Positions 1-14,229 of a stretch of 64,000 nt of DNA are shown piece by piece. Origin of the DNA: Lanius collurio (Eukaryota; Chordata; Aves; Passeriformes; Laniidae). The DNA lies in NCBI GenBank assembly GCA_020086605.1, contig JACBWW010000004.1:30631986-30695985 (forward strand), in the 5' to 3' direction. The notes under the pieces were generated by a model. That model ran no database searches and was not told the origin of the DNA. It was given only the letters and a program-made list of their open reading frames with translations. Within the stretch, counting starts at the first letter, position 1; each line of letters opens with the position of its first letter. The translations under genes and the position numbers were made by a program.

Positions 1-3000
1 TTCACCTGACTTCTCCCCAGAGAATATTTTAATGAGGCCCACAGCTGTAATATCACACAGAGAACATTAACAATGCTAATTACCTAAAGTTTAGCCCATG
101 AATACTCAAACAACCATACCTTGGAGACGAATTGTTGTTTTGGCCCAAACAAGGCACCAACGGCTTGCACCGTTTGCTTGAAAAGTGAATCAAGGCTTGT
201 GAGAGCATCAGAGACAGTGTTAGGCACACAGAGCTGGCAAGGCAGCCTCCACAGCAGGGCTGGTAAATAAAACAGGTGCCTGGACAGAAGGCAATCTGAG
301 ATTGCAGAGAGAAATTGCCTTCAGGTGGCCAAATCCCTCCTGAGAAAGCACAAAAGGTGTTGATAGGTCTCTCAGCATCATCTCATACAGGATCTGTGCA
401 GAGAAAAGGGGAGGAATATTGAAGGAATTCTTTGCCAGGCAGCTGTAGCTGGCACCAATTGAGCCTTGCACTTCTGGCTAGGAGAAGCCAGAAGTCCACG
501 CAGATATACAACGTGTGAGCAAGGTCTTGCCTGGAAGAGATCCAGGGCCTTTGCTTTGCACCATGTGCACAGCCATCCTGCAGCTTCAGGTCCCCGCGGA
601 GGTGCCCGGGTGTGCAAGGATGACTGCTCTGAACCCACTGGCTCCGTGTGCTCTGCCCCCAGTGCCAGAGCTCTGTCTGCAGCACCATAAACACAGCAAG
701 GTGTGCTCTGCTGCACAGAGCTCAGCTGCCACCTCAGCCTTCCGCCCCTCATCACAGACGCTGCAGGGCAATGCACAACAAGGGCCATCGTGCAGCAAAA
801 AAGGAGGCTCGATCCACCCAGGTGTCTCTCGGAGGGAGATGGGAATTTTGAGCAGTCTCTGTTGCTCAGCTCTAATTGTGCACAAAAACATCACATGGCA
901 GGCAATAGCCCATTAGCAACACTGCATGCTGAGGGGCCTTTTAATTATTTTTGTGTTCCCAGAGGACTACAGAATGCTCTTCGTAAGCATGGCGTGGGAA
1001 TGCCAATTAGGTGGCCTCCAGCCTTGCTAGACAAGGTCTGGTCACATCACCTTGCGTCACAGGCTGAACCCTGCCCTCCATTTTCTCCCCAAGTCTGCCG
1101 TTCTCTGCCATGAAATATTTATTAAAGGGAACTGCTGCCTGTCGCAAATGGTGATTTTCCTGTCTCCTTGCCAAGGTCAGGCTGCCAGGGAGGTACCTTT
1201 GCTCTCCATAGCTTCTCTTTGAGACTGATGGGTCTTTCTTCCATTCTGCACAGACAGACAGCCTTGGGAAGGAGGCTCTTTCAATTCGTATGGGCTCTTA
1301 TTTCCCAGGAATAAGGTGGGCATGTAAACAAATCACTAAAGCAGAGGCTGTGCAACAATGAGCTATTGTGGTATCAGAACAGATAGATGCACTAGGCCAT
1401 TTCAGGAACACTTAATAAAAAGCCACTAAATCAATTTCTGCTGTGATGAAGAGCCACCTTCAGTCCTTGCAGTCACTCTTGTATCTTCTTAGGAAGCTTC
1501 TACACTTAGAGATGAAATCCTGGTCCCGCAAAAGTGGATGGGAGGTTCACCCTCTACTGATGTAGTGCTAGGTTTGCACCCCCTGGAGTTTAGCCATGGT
1601 TTGGTGAATTTGGATTTACTGTTTCATACGGTTTTTGTACCAAAAAAAATGGTGAAGGCTTCAACCATAAGCTATTTGATTATTTTTTATCAACTGTAGT
1701 GAATGAAATAAGCAGGCACAGCTTAACTTGCTCACGGAACTATGGTTGAAGTGTCAAATAGATTTTCTCCTGCTATAGACAGATACTAAAAGGGTAGGAA
1801 TATATATCCAAGATCAGGGATAAAGCTCTTAAGATATGAGAACCAAAGTACAGGATTGGCTGTGGAGATAACTGTCCCTAGTGACCTCTAAAGGAAGTTT
1901 TGGGGCCAAAAATGTGAGGCCCAAGGTGCATATAGAGCATACACCCCACAGCTGGGCTGTGCCACTCAGGTGCAGGGAGCCAGATGCTTCAGTACGTCTG
2001 GGGCTGGAAGTGCAGCTTGTTCTCTGTGGTGGCTGGTTCCTGGCAAACCTGCAAACTTGTCTCTCCCTTGCCATCTCTCTTGACAGCCAGTGAGTCCCAG
2101 CACACTTGTTCTCTCCTTGCATGGCAGCTGTCCCAAAGTGCCAGTGCTTTCTTGCTGTCCCCTGTGCCTCTTCTGGCTTTTGGGGTGTGTGCTGGGCTGT
2201 GGGGATGGGAGGGTGGGAGCACAGAGAAGCTGCAATCACTACCCAGCACAGGACCGCACCACAGATTTATGCAGAGATTTAATGATGTTTTCTGTTTTGT
2301 CTTTTTTTTTCTCCCTTCCTAGTTATTCCTAACATTTTACTTGCTTTTTTGACACCTGCTCAGCCCTGACCTGTCATTTTCTCAGAATTAGCGACGATGC
2401 TGAGATCATTTTCCCATGCAGTGATGGCTGATTTAGAGCCCCTCATTATGCATGTATAATTAGGGTGGTTTTTTTCCCCCAGAAGCATTACTGTGCATTT
2501 ATCGACAGTAGATTTCATCTGTCATTTTACAACCCAGTTCCTCATTATCATGAAAAATTTCACAGTCGACTCTTGTTTTGACTGCCCAGAACAGTTTTTC
2601 ATTCTCAGTAAACTTCTCACCTCACTTTTCCTCTTCTTATCCAAATCACTTTTTCAAAGATTAAAAAAATACATGTCCATCTTAGATCTTTGGGTAATTT
2701 TCCTCCTCTGTGAAAACATATTGTTTATTTACACCTTTTGCTCTACTATTACAAATACTTTGTGCCTTTTATTGGAACCACTCCACTGGCAATTATACTA
2801 TTATTCAATAGCATTGCACTGGAAAAAGTGGGGACAGACATTACAGAAATAAAACAAACAGCAGTCCCATTTTTAGGACTTAGCAGACAAATATATTTGT
2901 TTTGACCTGTGATTTTAATTATCCTGTAAATTCCTATCAGTAAATTTCATCTCTCACTGTATGTAGTGTGTAATATAGCTTGCTTTTTTTTTTTTTTTAA

Positions 3001-5686
3001 TGCACCCATTTCAAAGTTCATTATGCCATTCTAGAGACTAGCGCTGATAAAATCCTCATCTGGATTCAAGATATTGACAGAAAGACTAACTCCTCAAGTC
3101 TCTGGCACCAAGGTAACGTCTTGTCATAAATCCACGGGAAACCAGATTTCATTAGTTCTCTTGGTCGTGCAATTAATTGTTTACTCTGGTGTTGAGCACC
3201 TGAACATGGCTTTGGGCAGCAGGAAAACCAGAGGCATTTTAATATTGTTTCTCTGCTGTGTTTTACTTGATTTTTGTCTCAGGATTATGAGATGCCAGGG
3301 ATGTAAAAGAGCTACCGGGAAGATAACAGCTGCCAGAAACACAGCCTTCTGGTTTGTACTTTGAGCTGTGCATACTGTGTAGAGTTAAAAAAAATAGTGC
3401 TTAGAATAATTTAAAGCAGAAATCTGTTACGTTCCTTCAAAATAACCCGTGCTTGGTTTAATAGATGCTGGATTAATTGCTTGCTGTCTGAGAGCTTTTG
3501 TTCCCCTCCGGAGTGGCTGTGGTCTGTGCCACAGAGGTGAATGCTACTCTACTGTATGGCAAATTTGACATTGAAGGGCTCTTTGTAGAAATAAGACTGC
3601 CATTCTCTCCCATTGTCCCTTTGATTAAACAGTGCCAGGAAAAGAGACAGTTTTGATGGTTGTTTTCATATTATGGGCATCTGGCTACTAAGAGCTGGGC
3701 TGAGATCACCAAATCACAAGCTGCTTTAGAGATGTCTGTTTATGCACGCTGATCCCACAATGATGTGATCCAGAAAAGTATTTGGATATGCACATTGAAG
3801 GGGGGCCAGCGGGCAGGGAGGAGAGAGAAACAATTTCTGGGATGTGTGGTGAGGACCATTTGTTGCCTGTGTGTGCTGCTGTTTTCCAACACAACTCCTC
3901 TGGTACCCAAACCCACAACTTTGCTGAACCCCTGAAATTACCCTGGACTGGGGATGCTTTTTCTTCACTTCCACATGAACAGGCTTCCAGTGAACTCCGA
4001 GGTACTTTGTGATAAAAATAAAGGAAATCTAATGTAGTACAAAGTGGACTCATTCATTAACTGCTCCCCAGATAAAACCTCTTTTGCACATACTCACAGT
4101 TGTGATGGCTTGGCCATCCCTCAGACTCTTCAGCTTTGGTCGCAGGGACTCCATAATATTATAATGTCTTCTGGACTAGGTTGCTGGCACTTTCTATTTG
4201 CTGGAGAAACTTAAACACCCAAAGTTCTTCCCAAAATTTTGACCATCTCTTTTGGTTAGTACCAAAGCAAACAGGGAAGATCTTGAGAAGAGGACACTCC
4301 CAACTCTTTCCACTCAGGTTATCCAAGCAGATACAAAGGTACAACAAGGGCTACAGGAGCATTTTTCCTTGAACTTTTAATTGAAGTGCTTTAATATAAA
4401 AAAAACAGTACATACAAGTTCTAAACTTCTGTTTTCTGCAGTTGTTTACACTTTTTCTAAGTTGCAACAGAATATTAGCTATGTAGGTAGTCAACACTGC
4501 TAACAAACTACAGTACAAGTTACTAATAACAGTACAAGATGCTTGGAATACATTCTTGCAAATGTGTATGAATACCAAAGAAATCCTGAGAAGTTGAGAG
4601 GTTTCCAACACTCATTTTCCACTCCTCTCAAACCCCTGTAGGATTTCACTCACAGGTTTCCTAACCACCAAAACATGGAAGGGCTGGTCCTTGGCTGGTG
4701 CAAGCTGCAGTGGCTCCACTGGCATCCACAGAGCAGGGTGAGTTGCCATGATTCACCCTGTGCTCAACAGACACCTTCTGGCGGGGTGAAACACCACGCA
4801 GGTTTCCACTTGTGACAAACTGATGGGCCTTCTTGGTCAGTGCTGGCTTAGCACATTAGGCAATATATTTTTTTCTGAGGGTTTCAAGGCTGATCTCTTT
4901 CTCCAAGAAGCAATCAGATCAGGATGAGTGAAGAATAGTCAAGAGCACCCCAGATTCTCATACTGCTCCAGGTAAAGCTGAGCAAATTTCCCTTAAAAAA
5001 AAGCCAAGTTTTGAAGCCACTCCATCACCTCTCCTCCCCCGTAGAAGGCTGGCAAAGCTATCAAGCACTTAATAAAACTGAATGTGAGATAAGAAGAGCA
5101 AAGGTCCTCCACACAAGCCATGTCAAAACAAATCTCTACATACAAACATTGTAACGATACAGTCACTTCAGAATTCCAAAGAAAGGTTCACACTTTACAA
5201 AAGAGGGAGAGGGGGAAAAAAGTAACACAAGAAGCTGTCCTTACAATTATCTACTGGTTCCCAAACCTGTAACCTTAGTCTGTGGCCGCCAAAAGTAAAC
5301 AAATACCAAGCAACATAGTGTAAACTCCAATGAGGCCTCATGGGGCGTAGCAATAGGCAACCTGGAGGCAGTGTACACAGCTGAAAAGGAATTTGAAAGA
5401 AAGACAGGCATTTTTCTCCTATTCTCGTACATTTATATAACCAAAGACACAGTGACAAACACACTACAAAGATGTGTCTCCCCAGCCTTTGAGCCCACCT
5501 ACTTGTCACCCAGGACTGGTCACAAAAGGGTTTTTCCTCTGAAATGAGAGTGGTATGTAAGGTTTTCTTCAGGCAGGAGCCCTTATTTTTTTCCCCCGAC
5601 TCAGTTGTTTTGGCTTGTCCCTGTACCTACCATGTGACTAATAGGACACCTGGGTTCATCTGACAGTGCTGGGTTTTTTCTTACAG
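1..5686. other. Intergenic flank without recognised genes
   Basis: I see no supported exon, RNA gene or intact repeat here. The open frames present are short, overlap on both strands, and lack family resemblance. The stretch 470-1100 is slightly GC-richer than the surroundings; 2280-3000 is T-rich with a T-run near 2983-2998. Confidence 0.6.
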
Positions 5687-5834
5687 GCATCAATACAAAA
5701 CCTCCTGGCCCTGAAGACCAACATTTCAATGGCATGCTTCAGTTAGCAGCACCCAAAACTCCTCCAGGCTATTCACCGACTGGCATTGGATTATTTTGGT
5801 GGGAATCTACAGAGGATGATGAACCCATGACAAG
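5687..5834 (+). other. Candidate plus-strand exon of an unrecognised transcript
   Basis: This 148 bp block is flanked by a good acceptor (GGGTTTTTTCTTACAG, ending 5686) and a donor (GTTAGT at 5835-5840). One frame is open throughout and reads like protein: INTKPPGPEDQHFNGMLQLA, then APKTPPGYSPTGIGLFWWES and TEDDEPMT. The frame also stays open upstream to a stop at 5635-5637 and closes shortly after the donor, so the open span is only about 200 bp and could be chance. I do not recognise the peptide. In mammals RGS6 lies tail-to-tail with DPF3, so an alternative 3' exon of a plus-strand neighbour is conceivable, but this is not the known RGS6 C-terminus. A non-coding RNA exon is equally possible. 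Confidence 0.3.
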
Positions 5835-8800
5835 GTTAGTGCTTTGATTCATCAGCACATTATGAAAAGACTGAACACCACTGTCTCCAGTTCAGAGTAC
5901 AAACACAAAATTAAAGTCCACTTCTGCTGCAAAAAAGATAAAAAGCTATTTAGAGGACACAGAAGTTGGCATATTGTGGACAACATGGTGGTGGCTCACA
6001 GTAAGAATTCTTCAGCTATATTGCCTTTTCAGTGACTTCGATTTTCTATTCATGTTAATTTGCAAGTATAGTTTTCTCCAACCACATTTTCTTGACACCA
6101 CAGTTATTGCATTACAAAAGTCACTACAATGCAATCACTCAACATACACATATATGTTGTATAGATAGGGGTATGTACAGCCAGGAAGTGGGGCAGCTTC
6201 CACCCCACAATTTGTTGTTTCCATAAGGGCGGGCAGATCCCAGTTAGGTGAGAGAGAAGTAACCTAGAGCATCCTCAAATGTTGAAAAGAAGGCTGTGAG
6301 TGTATGAGCAGATAGAAACCCCAAAACCTAAACAACAAGAATTAAGGCTTGTAAAACATCTCCTGCTTTATAGCTAACTCAGCTGCTCTAAAATGATTCT
6401 GACCTCAAATAATTTTAAGATGCAGAATGTGCAGTAAGTGCAAAGAGGTGTCCTCCCTGTGACTGCAGGGAGTGGATGTGCTTTCTCAGTATTGCCTAGA
6501 GGTTACCCAGTCCACCTGCTCTTCCCTAGCCCTAGCCCATTCTTTATGACAATAAGTCTTTTGCTCCAATGCCTAACTGGTAAGACTAGACTATTTCATT
6601 ACAAACTTCAAGGTTAATGTATTAGAAGACTGGAAACAGATACCCTGATACTTTTGAAACAAATAATGCATTGTACACTTTGTGCTTCTCTGAATCCTTT
6701 TTCCACAGAGCAAAGCATCACAAGGACAAGCTTTCCATTAGTTCTGAGCTGGCACAGCCAGTTCTAAGAGTTAAAATGTAGATCAGGCCTTCACAGTCTT
6801 TCCTGCCAAAAATGCTCCCTGGCCCCTGGAGAAACCAGTTCACTCTGAATATTTCTGTCATGTAGGCACTTCCACTCTAGAATCCACAGCAGGTCATCAA
6901 AAGATCTTATGCTGGCCAGTCATCAGGAGCATTTTTTGATTGCTTTCTGTGTTTCCTAAACTATGTGCAATAAAAATACAACTACTCACAATGAGTTTGA
7001 AAGACTCTTTATCCCATAGCCAAATTTATTCATCAGACTGGGAAAGAACACAGGAAGGTACTTAGCTCTCAAAAAGTTCTCAGAAATCAACTCAGGAACT
7101 TCTGATGTTGTGGGATGTTTCTTCATCTTTATGCTGAGCCAAGCTTTAGCACAGAACTATTGTCCATGTCACTGGCCTTGTACTGACATGGCTTTACACA
7201 AGAAACAAACTTGCTGATTTCATCACTGCAACGCTGTGCATCATCCCAGGTAAATGACACTCTGAAGACCAAAAGAGCTCTTGGTGACATTTGTCTAACA
7301 ACCTCCTCTTCAGACCACCCTGGACCTTCCCCAACCCATATAAAAGCCCTTCACTTTTTTGCAGAGGGCTTCCAGGAAACAATCTGTCAACAGGAGGAAA
7401 GCCACAGAAATGGGTGATGCTGTGGCTGGATACACTCTATGATTCTACTGTCTTTGATAACAAGAAGTAGGATGGGAAGAGTCCAGCTGATCCCCAGAGC
7501 TCAAAGCTAGGCTTTTTTCAAAAATACCTTTTTATTTCCAAAATCAGGAGATGTGATAGCAAAATCAATAAGGTACCTCAAATAGAAGCCCTCAAGTTAC
7601 TTTTTGAAGGCATTTTTAATGACAAACCAGTGCCAAATAAAGGAGTAAACCTCTGAAGTCAGAATCCAGTTCTTGGATGTTTCGCCTTCAGATTGAATTA
7701 TTCTTTAAAGGGGGAGTAACCTAAGAGCCTTTACAGTCTATTTTTAAATGAGAGGATATTTTTCATTTAAGTCTCTGTAACAGAATAATTTGAAAATAAC
7801 TGAGAAAACCATGCAATCACAGATGATCTGTGTTCAGTGTGCTCTGCTGAAGCTGCTGTGACTCCACTGCATTAAGAAAAGACATACATTATTCTGCAGC
7901 AATTGTCCATGACACTGAGGCTTACAGCATAAATATTGCAATACCTCATCCAGTTTCTGTATGACACACCAAGTTTTATTGCAGTAATGTCTCATAATAG
8001 ATGAAGGTGCTGCAGGGTCCTGTTTGGCCAATTGCTATAGGACCCTGGAGTGCATTTCATAAGCAGGGAATACCTCCTATGGGAAGGGAGTTAAGATGAG
8101 GACTAGATGCCAGGAGAACTAGCTAAAAGCTTCACGTACGATCCTAGAAAAATATTTTCTGTGCCTCATACCCCCACCTTCTCCCAGCCCCTCTATTAAA
8201 TGGGAGGTTCATTTCCTTGCTTGCAGATTGTACTGGATGCAAGATAATGGAGCATGGCCCTGCCACAAACAGCAGAATGCCTCTAAATCAAGAAGCCAGT
8301 GTTCTTTGCCAATGTGACAGATTGAAAAATGCTTCTGGTACTTCCATGAGTGGGTTACTAAGCAACACTTTGGCTTCCAGGGAGTAGCCCTGCTGGATGT
8401 GATCTCATGCACCGGCAGCCTGACCATATCCCCAGCTGGAGCACTGGGGAAAGGAGGGCGAGTGTACGACAGCAGCAAGGCTGCATTGCTCTGCCTGCCT
8501 GTAACATAGGTTCCTTTGGGATGAGCTGTAACCACAAAGGAAAAATACCCCAGAGGTGACCATGGGCCCACTCATGGGATGGCTAAAAAGCAGACACACT
8601 GTCAGGACATACCATTGGGAGAGAAGTAAAGCTTGAAATGTTTAAACATCTGTAGTGTATGCTGGGTGCCCGTCTCAGAGCAAATGATGCTGAAGAGAAC
8701 TGACTCCAGAGAGAGATGCTAAAAATGAGAGGGGCTGGAAAAGATTTCCACGTGAAGAGACAGAGAGATAGAAAATACTAGAACAGATTAGAAATGCATA

Positions 8801-11800
8801 AGAGAGGGGAGGATAGAGGTGACTGAAGTGAGGTCTCATACAGGTAAGGAAAATAATGTGCTGATGTCCACTGTTTCCTGATACAGCAGTGAGGAGTTGC
8901 TTACAGAAAAATCAAAAGGTAGTATACTGAAAGCTGATGAAACAAGCTCAGACTCCATGAAGTCAGAGAGACATCTGCCCTGGTTGCTGACTGTTCCATC
9001 ATTATCTTTTGCTGAGATTTCTCACTTTCCTTTGGAACTTGTGACGTGGCATCACTGGAGTCAGGCTGAGCCAGAACAGGGCATAAAGAGACCAGACTTA
9101 TAGACAGAGAGAGAAATAACTGTTTTCTTGCATGTGTTGGGTATGCTCAACTACTAAGCAGCCACACACCTTTTCATAAAGACTAAAGTCCACGACTTAG
9201 ACTTGGCCTCTTTAAGGACACCAGGCCAACCCCTTAAAGTCAATGGATGAATGTTGACTAAGAGCAGCTGAGAATCAGTCCCACTTTTTAGAGCATTGGT
9301 TCTCCTTCATGTATTGATAAATCACATTGCAAATACGACTCAGATTAAGTTGTAAGGGATAATATATTGCCCTATTTTGTTAGAATGCTGACTCAAATTG
9401 CAAAACAAGTGGATTTTCTCTTTCCTCCTTCTTTAGTGAGTAGCACTTATTATATGACTCTAGATCTATTCCTGATCAGTGAGCAATGTTTACAGTAAAT
9501 AACATTAAGATGATATACATATATATGTGTGTGTATATATGTATATATATATTTGTATATATAACTTAAAGTCTCCTAATTAAAAATCAATACTACAGCA
9601 TCACACAGTAAGGCTCTGCCAATGCCACTATTCAGAGATCATGACTCCAGCATTTTAAAAGTGCATTTACAAGTTGATGACAAAACAGCTTTTATCTGGG
9701 AGAAGAGCTATGATATCACAGATTTATCCTCCTTCTATTTTCCTTTAGAATAACAGGGACAATGTTGTCCCAAATCAAATAAAGGATCAAGAGCAAAGAT
9801 TGTAACTCAGTCTTCCTCACCCCCAATTTTAATTGTTGATGTTTTTCTTTTCAACCACTTCTAGTGAGAAAAACAAAAGCATATACCAATGGCACATTCA
9901 ATCTGAAATGGGAGGTGAAGAAAAGGTGAACCAATAAAGTAACATGTACACAAGCCTCTGGTTCTTACGAGATCTGACTGGGTAGCACAGATGAGAATTT
10001 ACATAAATGCTCTTGAGATTCTCTTTTCATCTGCAATTCAGTGAAATAAATTATTTCCAAGCCTATCCCCATCACTTCTGACCCAGGCTGCAGTGCTGGA
10101 AAAAAGTCTAAGTTAACAGGTAAGCTGTTGATCTCTGCTGCAGCAGAAGAAATGGAAAGCCATTAAGGTAAAGAGTAAACATCTCTTGCTTTTTTTGAAG
10201 AACATTTTATGACTAAAAAGTCTTTATGAACTACTGTATGACCTTAATGCTGAGTTGAGATTAAATAAGCACACAAACTTGATTCCCTGCAATGATCGAA
10301 GGTTTGTTGAACACTTCTAAGGGAGAGATAAAAGCTGATGGTTTGATTTGGACCTATTTCTGAATTGTTCCAAACCTTTCAAATCAGTTTTAGTATACAC
10401 TGTCTCTGAAATATTGTGAGAAAAAAAAAAAAAAAAGAATAAACAAGGAAAGATATTCTGTAATGAAGGTCAAAGGAGATGACACTTGGAAATTCCTCAT
10501 GCACAGCCTTCCCAAAAGGAAGCACATCTCTAGTGTTACACTCCTAGGAGAGCTGTGAAGGAAGAGTAGGTTAGGTTTAACATTCATGTCTTGTCCACTG
10601 ATTTTCAGCAGATACTTCCTTTTTAGTGCTGCTCACAAATTCTGCACTGGCAGTACATTGTGAACATCCAAATGAGGTGCTGTATCCAGCAGAAGCACAT
10701 GTTGAGGCTGGAAACAGATGTGTGCTCCATCAGAGTTCATGGGCAGCAGGGGGTTTGGCCTTCCAGGCAGAAAATCTTGAGAAATGGAAGAGAAGTCCCT
10801 GTCTTGTAGGCACAAGGGTCCCTGACAAGAATCAGCAGTTTCAAAGGCTTGTATGGCAATAGCAGGAGGAGTCCTATCCAAGTGGACAAAATGTTGGACT
10901 GTGCTTTCTCATACAGAGGTGAGCCATGGCAGCAAAGACCCTTCAGACTGCTATGGAAAGAAACGCCATCCCAGCCAACCAATTCAATCATTCAAGATGT
11001 GGAATGGAGATGAACATGAAATGAATGTGTCATCCTTTACCATTCTTTCAGAATACCAAGAATAAAACCTGCCCTTCTCTCTCCCTAGCTTCTGAAAGTG
11101 GGAAGAGATGAAATATTTCCTGAGTCACTGTGGAGGTGAAACCTATCCTTTGTTACAATGAACTGAATCAGATGGATTACTAGACTGACAAGAGTCTGAA
11201 AGAAAATATCAATACCTGAAAAATCAGCAATTTTCAGGTATGAAGTGTTTTCTTTTTAACTTCATGTACACAAAGGGCCGTAAACTGATCTGAAAATAGT
11301 AGTTTCCTCATTTTAAAACAGCAGTAACAACATATATTTTAAATGCACTAATGTAATTATCCTTTACATTTTCACCCAGCATGGCAGGAATATACAACAA
11401 ATATTAATAAGCTGTTGGCTTGGTGCCCCAGCTGCAAAATGCCTGGCATTCTCACTGGCATACCATAAAAGGGTAAACCCTAAAGCCCCTTCTGTCCCCC
11501 AGAGGTACTTGCTGTTCTTTACCTTCCCCCTCCCCCTCAGTTACGTGTCTCAATGCATGGTGGTGGGGGGACTGTCCAAACACCCCAGTGGTGCAGCTGG
11601 AGAGACAGGACAGGGATGCACCTCTCCTCTAACCTGTGCTAAGGCTTGGCCATCAGGACAGTAGAATTGTGCTTGCACAACCTGCAGCCTGCCTCCTTCA
11701 AGACAGCCACTGACCCCAAGGGCCAAGGACACTGCCTGGGAGCGTCAGTCACTCTCGCCCTTGTCTGCAGTGCATTGAGACCTTGTGCCCGTGCCAGCAG

Positions 11801-12229
11801 CACCAGAGACAGAGCTGGGACAGTGCCAGCACTCTCTGCAAAACTGCTCCCTGGGAGTGGGGACGTGCTGCTTTGGCCCTGGATGATGGCACTGGTAGAA
11901 AGGGGACACTGCCTGAGCCTGCACAGCCAGGGGAACATGATGGGGAGTAGGCTGGGCAGCTGCACTTGTAAATCAGTTCCTTTCAAACCAGAGACACCCG
12001 CCTCCTCTCCCTGCCCCTCCAGCAAACCTGAGTTTATCTTATGTAAACCAGACCGGGTTTGGTGCCTGCCCTGAAAAGCCATTTAACTACTGCTGGGGCT
12101 GGAGGTCATTGCTAGCAATTATATCACCACTGAAGATGGATTTGGGTGCCTGCCAGTTACAACTCCTGCCCTCTTTTACCAGAGGAGAAGCACAGCCACA
12201 GTAACTAAACTTTTTTGTTTCGTCTGCAG
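5835..12229. other. Intergenic sequence without recognised genes
   Basis: Apart from a TA/TG microsatellite near 9.5 kb and an A-run near 10.42 kb, nothing stands out. A GC-richer patch at 11.5-12.05 kb has open frames on both strands, which is what base composition alone would give. Confidence 0.55.
9512..9565. repeat. TA/TG dinucleotide microsatellite
   Basis: Alternating purine-pyrimidine tract of TA with TG interruptions, about 54 bp, imperfect. Confidence 0.9.
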
Positions 12230-12322
12230 GGTCTTGGATCTTTTGCACCCAACTCCTGGTTATTCACCTGTTCCTATCTCCCAGGCAGTGTCATGGGCCT
12301 GTGGCTGGGAGAAATAAATGGG
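12230..12322 (+). other. Candidate plus-strand exon, phase-compatible with 5687-5834
   Basis: A pyrimidine-rich acceptor (TTTTTTGTTTCGTCTGCAG, ending 12229) precedes this block, and a donor-like GTAAGG starts at 12323. If joined to the donor at 5834, the split codon becomes Arg and the frame continues as VLDLLHPTPGYSPVPISQAV, then SWACGWEK and a TAA stop at 12315-12317. An AATAAA sequence overlaps the stop. The peptide repeats a TP-GYSP motif present in the upstream candidate. There is no recognised family. The join is an inference from phase and splice signals only; chance is a serious alternative. Confidence 0.22.
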
Positions 12323-14229
12323 GTAAGGAACAGCCCAGAAGAGCTGGTTCTTCTTCCTCTGCCACAGCCTGGGTCTGCATCACTGTGGGAAACAGCAGCA
12401 CTTGGGGCTTGCACACTGTTTGTAGGCTCCAAGTGCTTTGCAAAAGCAGCTAAGAATTGGCATCCTGCCTTTTCTCCAGAAGCGAGGCACTGATTTGAGT
12501 ACCCGCCCACAGCAGTGCTGCAATCCCTGTTGTAAGTGGAAATAAGCCCCTTGCTTTATGACTCCACATAGGTGGGGTATGGGGAATGTCCCACTCCCAG
12601 ACTGGCTCAGAGCAGCTGAGTGCCCCTGTGATAGGCAGCCTGTGGGACAGGCCGTCCCCCACCCAGGTCAGGGGCTGGGGACTGAGCTCTAGCTTTGGCC
12701 CTGAGTCCGTGAGCATCCCTGCCGGTTTGGCTGGGGGCTCCTTCTGCAGACACCCTTTGTTTGGGGGGACTGAGACAGCACCCCCTGCTCCTGCCTGGCA
12801 GCAGTGGTCACCCTGCTCAGCTGCATGCTCCCCTTGTCCTGTCATGCAGTATACTGTGCAAAAGTGGGAGATGCTAAGATAATAATGAGCCCAGAATTGG
12901 TTAGAGAAGAGGTCTTTCCTGTCCTGTCTGCCTGCTCCTCTCCACAGAACTTATTTTCACAAAATTATAGAACTGGTTAACTGTTAAAATGTCAGGTGAC
13001 CTCCTCGTGATCATCCCGCAGCATCCCATAACAACACTGAAAAGATAATCCATCTTTCAATCATGTCCTCCATAAGATTTACACTTTCTTTCCCCACATG
13101 CTGGTGCCAGATTTTTCCCAATATAAATTACATTAACTTTAAAATTCAAATATTGAAGTGAGTCTTTCTAAAAAATTGAAACTATTTTCAACTCTTCTGA
13201 TATTTCCCCCATAGTTTTTGTATTAAATAATTTTCTATATCGGACTTTGATAATATAATATGAATAATTATGGTTCTCTCAAAAGCACATTTTTTAAAAA
13301 TAAATATATTCCACACAGAAAAGTCCTGCCCAGGTCTACCTGCAATTTTCTTGCCCACAATGCACACTACCCCTCTGGCAGTGACAAGCTTAATTAATAT
13401 TCCTTTCTACCCACATCCACTCCTCACCTCCTAAATGACCCCTGTCAAAACACATGCTGTAGGTGTAAAGAAAATTCTACAGCCCCATAACACTGCATGG
13501 TGCAGGAGAATCTTCCTTTGGGGCAGAATTGGCTAAGCTCCTTTTAAAGAGAGATGAAAAATCATGATTTCAAAGTTATTTAGAGTAACATTTGCTTCAA
13601 AAGAACACACTTTCCTAGCTCAAGAACTGGTCTGAGGAGTGTTTACAGAATGTAAACTGTGCAACAACACAGCTATGGCAGCACAGTTTGGAGGCAGATT
13701 AGGACCCATCTCATGTTTCTTAAAGGTATTGCCCTTTCCAATAGGGGAGACTCTGTGATGGCAACATGAGTTCACTTCCCCAGTGGCACCACTTGGATGG
13801 CCCTGTTCAGTGGTCATTTCTGCACCACTCTGGTTTCTGAGTCTGCCACTGCAGGTGCTCCCCTCCCCAGCGGTCTTCCCACCATGGAGAGGAAACTGGG
13901 CAGCGCAGCACACAAATGTGATGGAGGGAGAGCCACAGGCAAGCCATAGTTTCACACAATACAGTCTGATTGTTCGATCTCTGGAACAGCCCAAGGTAGC
14001 CAACACCAAAGCAGATGCTATTGTGGGCATGAAGGAAATAACGTGCAATTTACTGCATCAATAAAGATGATTTTCTCTAACTGACCTTTTTTAAGTTATC
14101 CAAAAGGAGTTAAAAATTAGAAGGGTCATGTGCATAAGTTTAACTAACATACTTTAAGGCTATTATGCAGACACTGATTGTATTTAAATACATCCTCTCC
14201 CACCGTAAACATCTGTTTTCGTAATAAGG

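Noticed and set aside
7405..7450. CTCTATGATTCTACTG as a CR1 3' end
   Set aside because: The octamer-like ending is suggestive, but the expected upstream CR1 sequence is not recognisable.
11639..12082. Open frames of 142-147 codons on both strands
   Set aside because: Same reason: a mirror pair in GC-rich sequence, with no domain or splice support.
12450..12882. Overlapping open frames of 98-131 codons on both strands
   Set aside because: They occupy the same GC-rich DNA on opposite strands, with no family resemblance; expected from composition.
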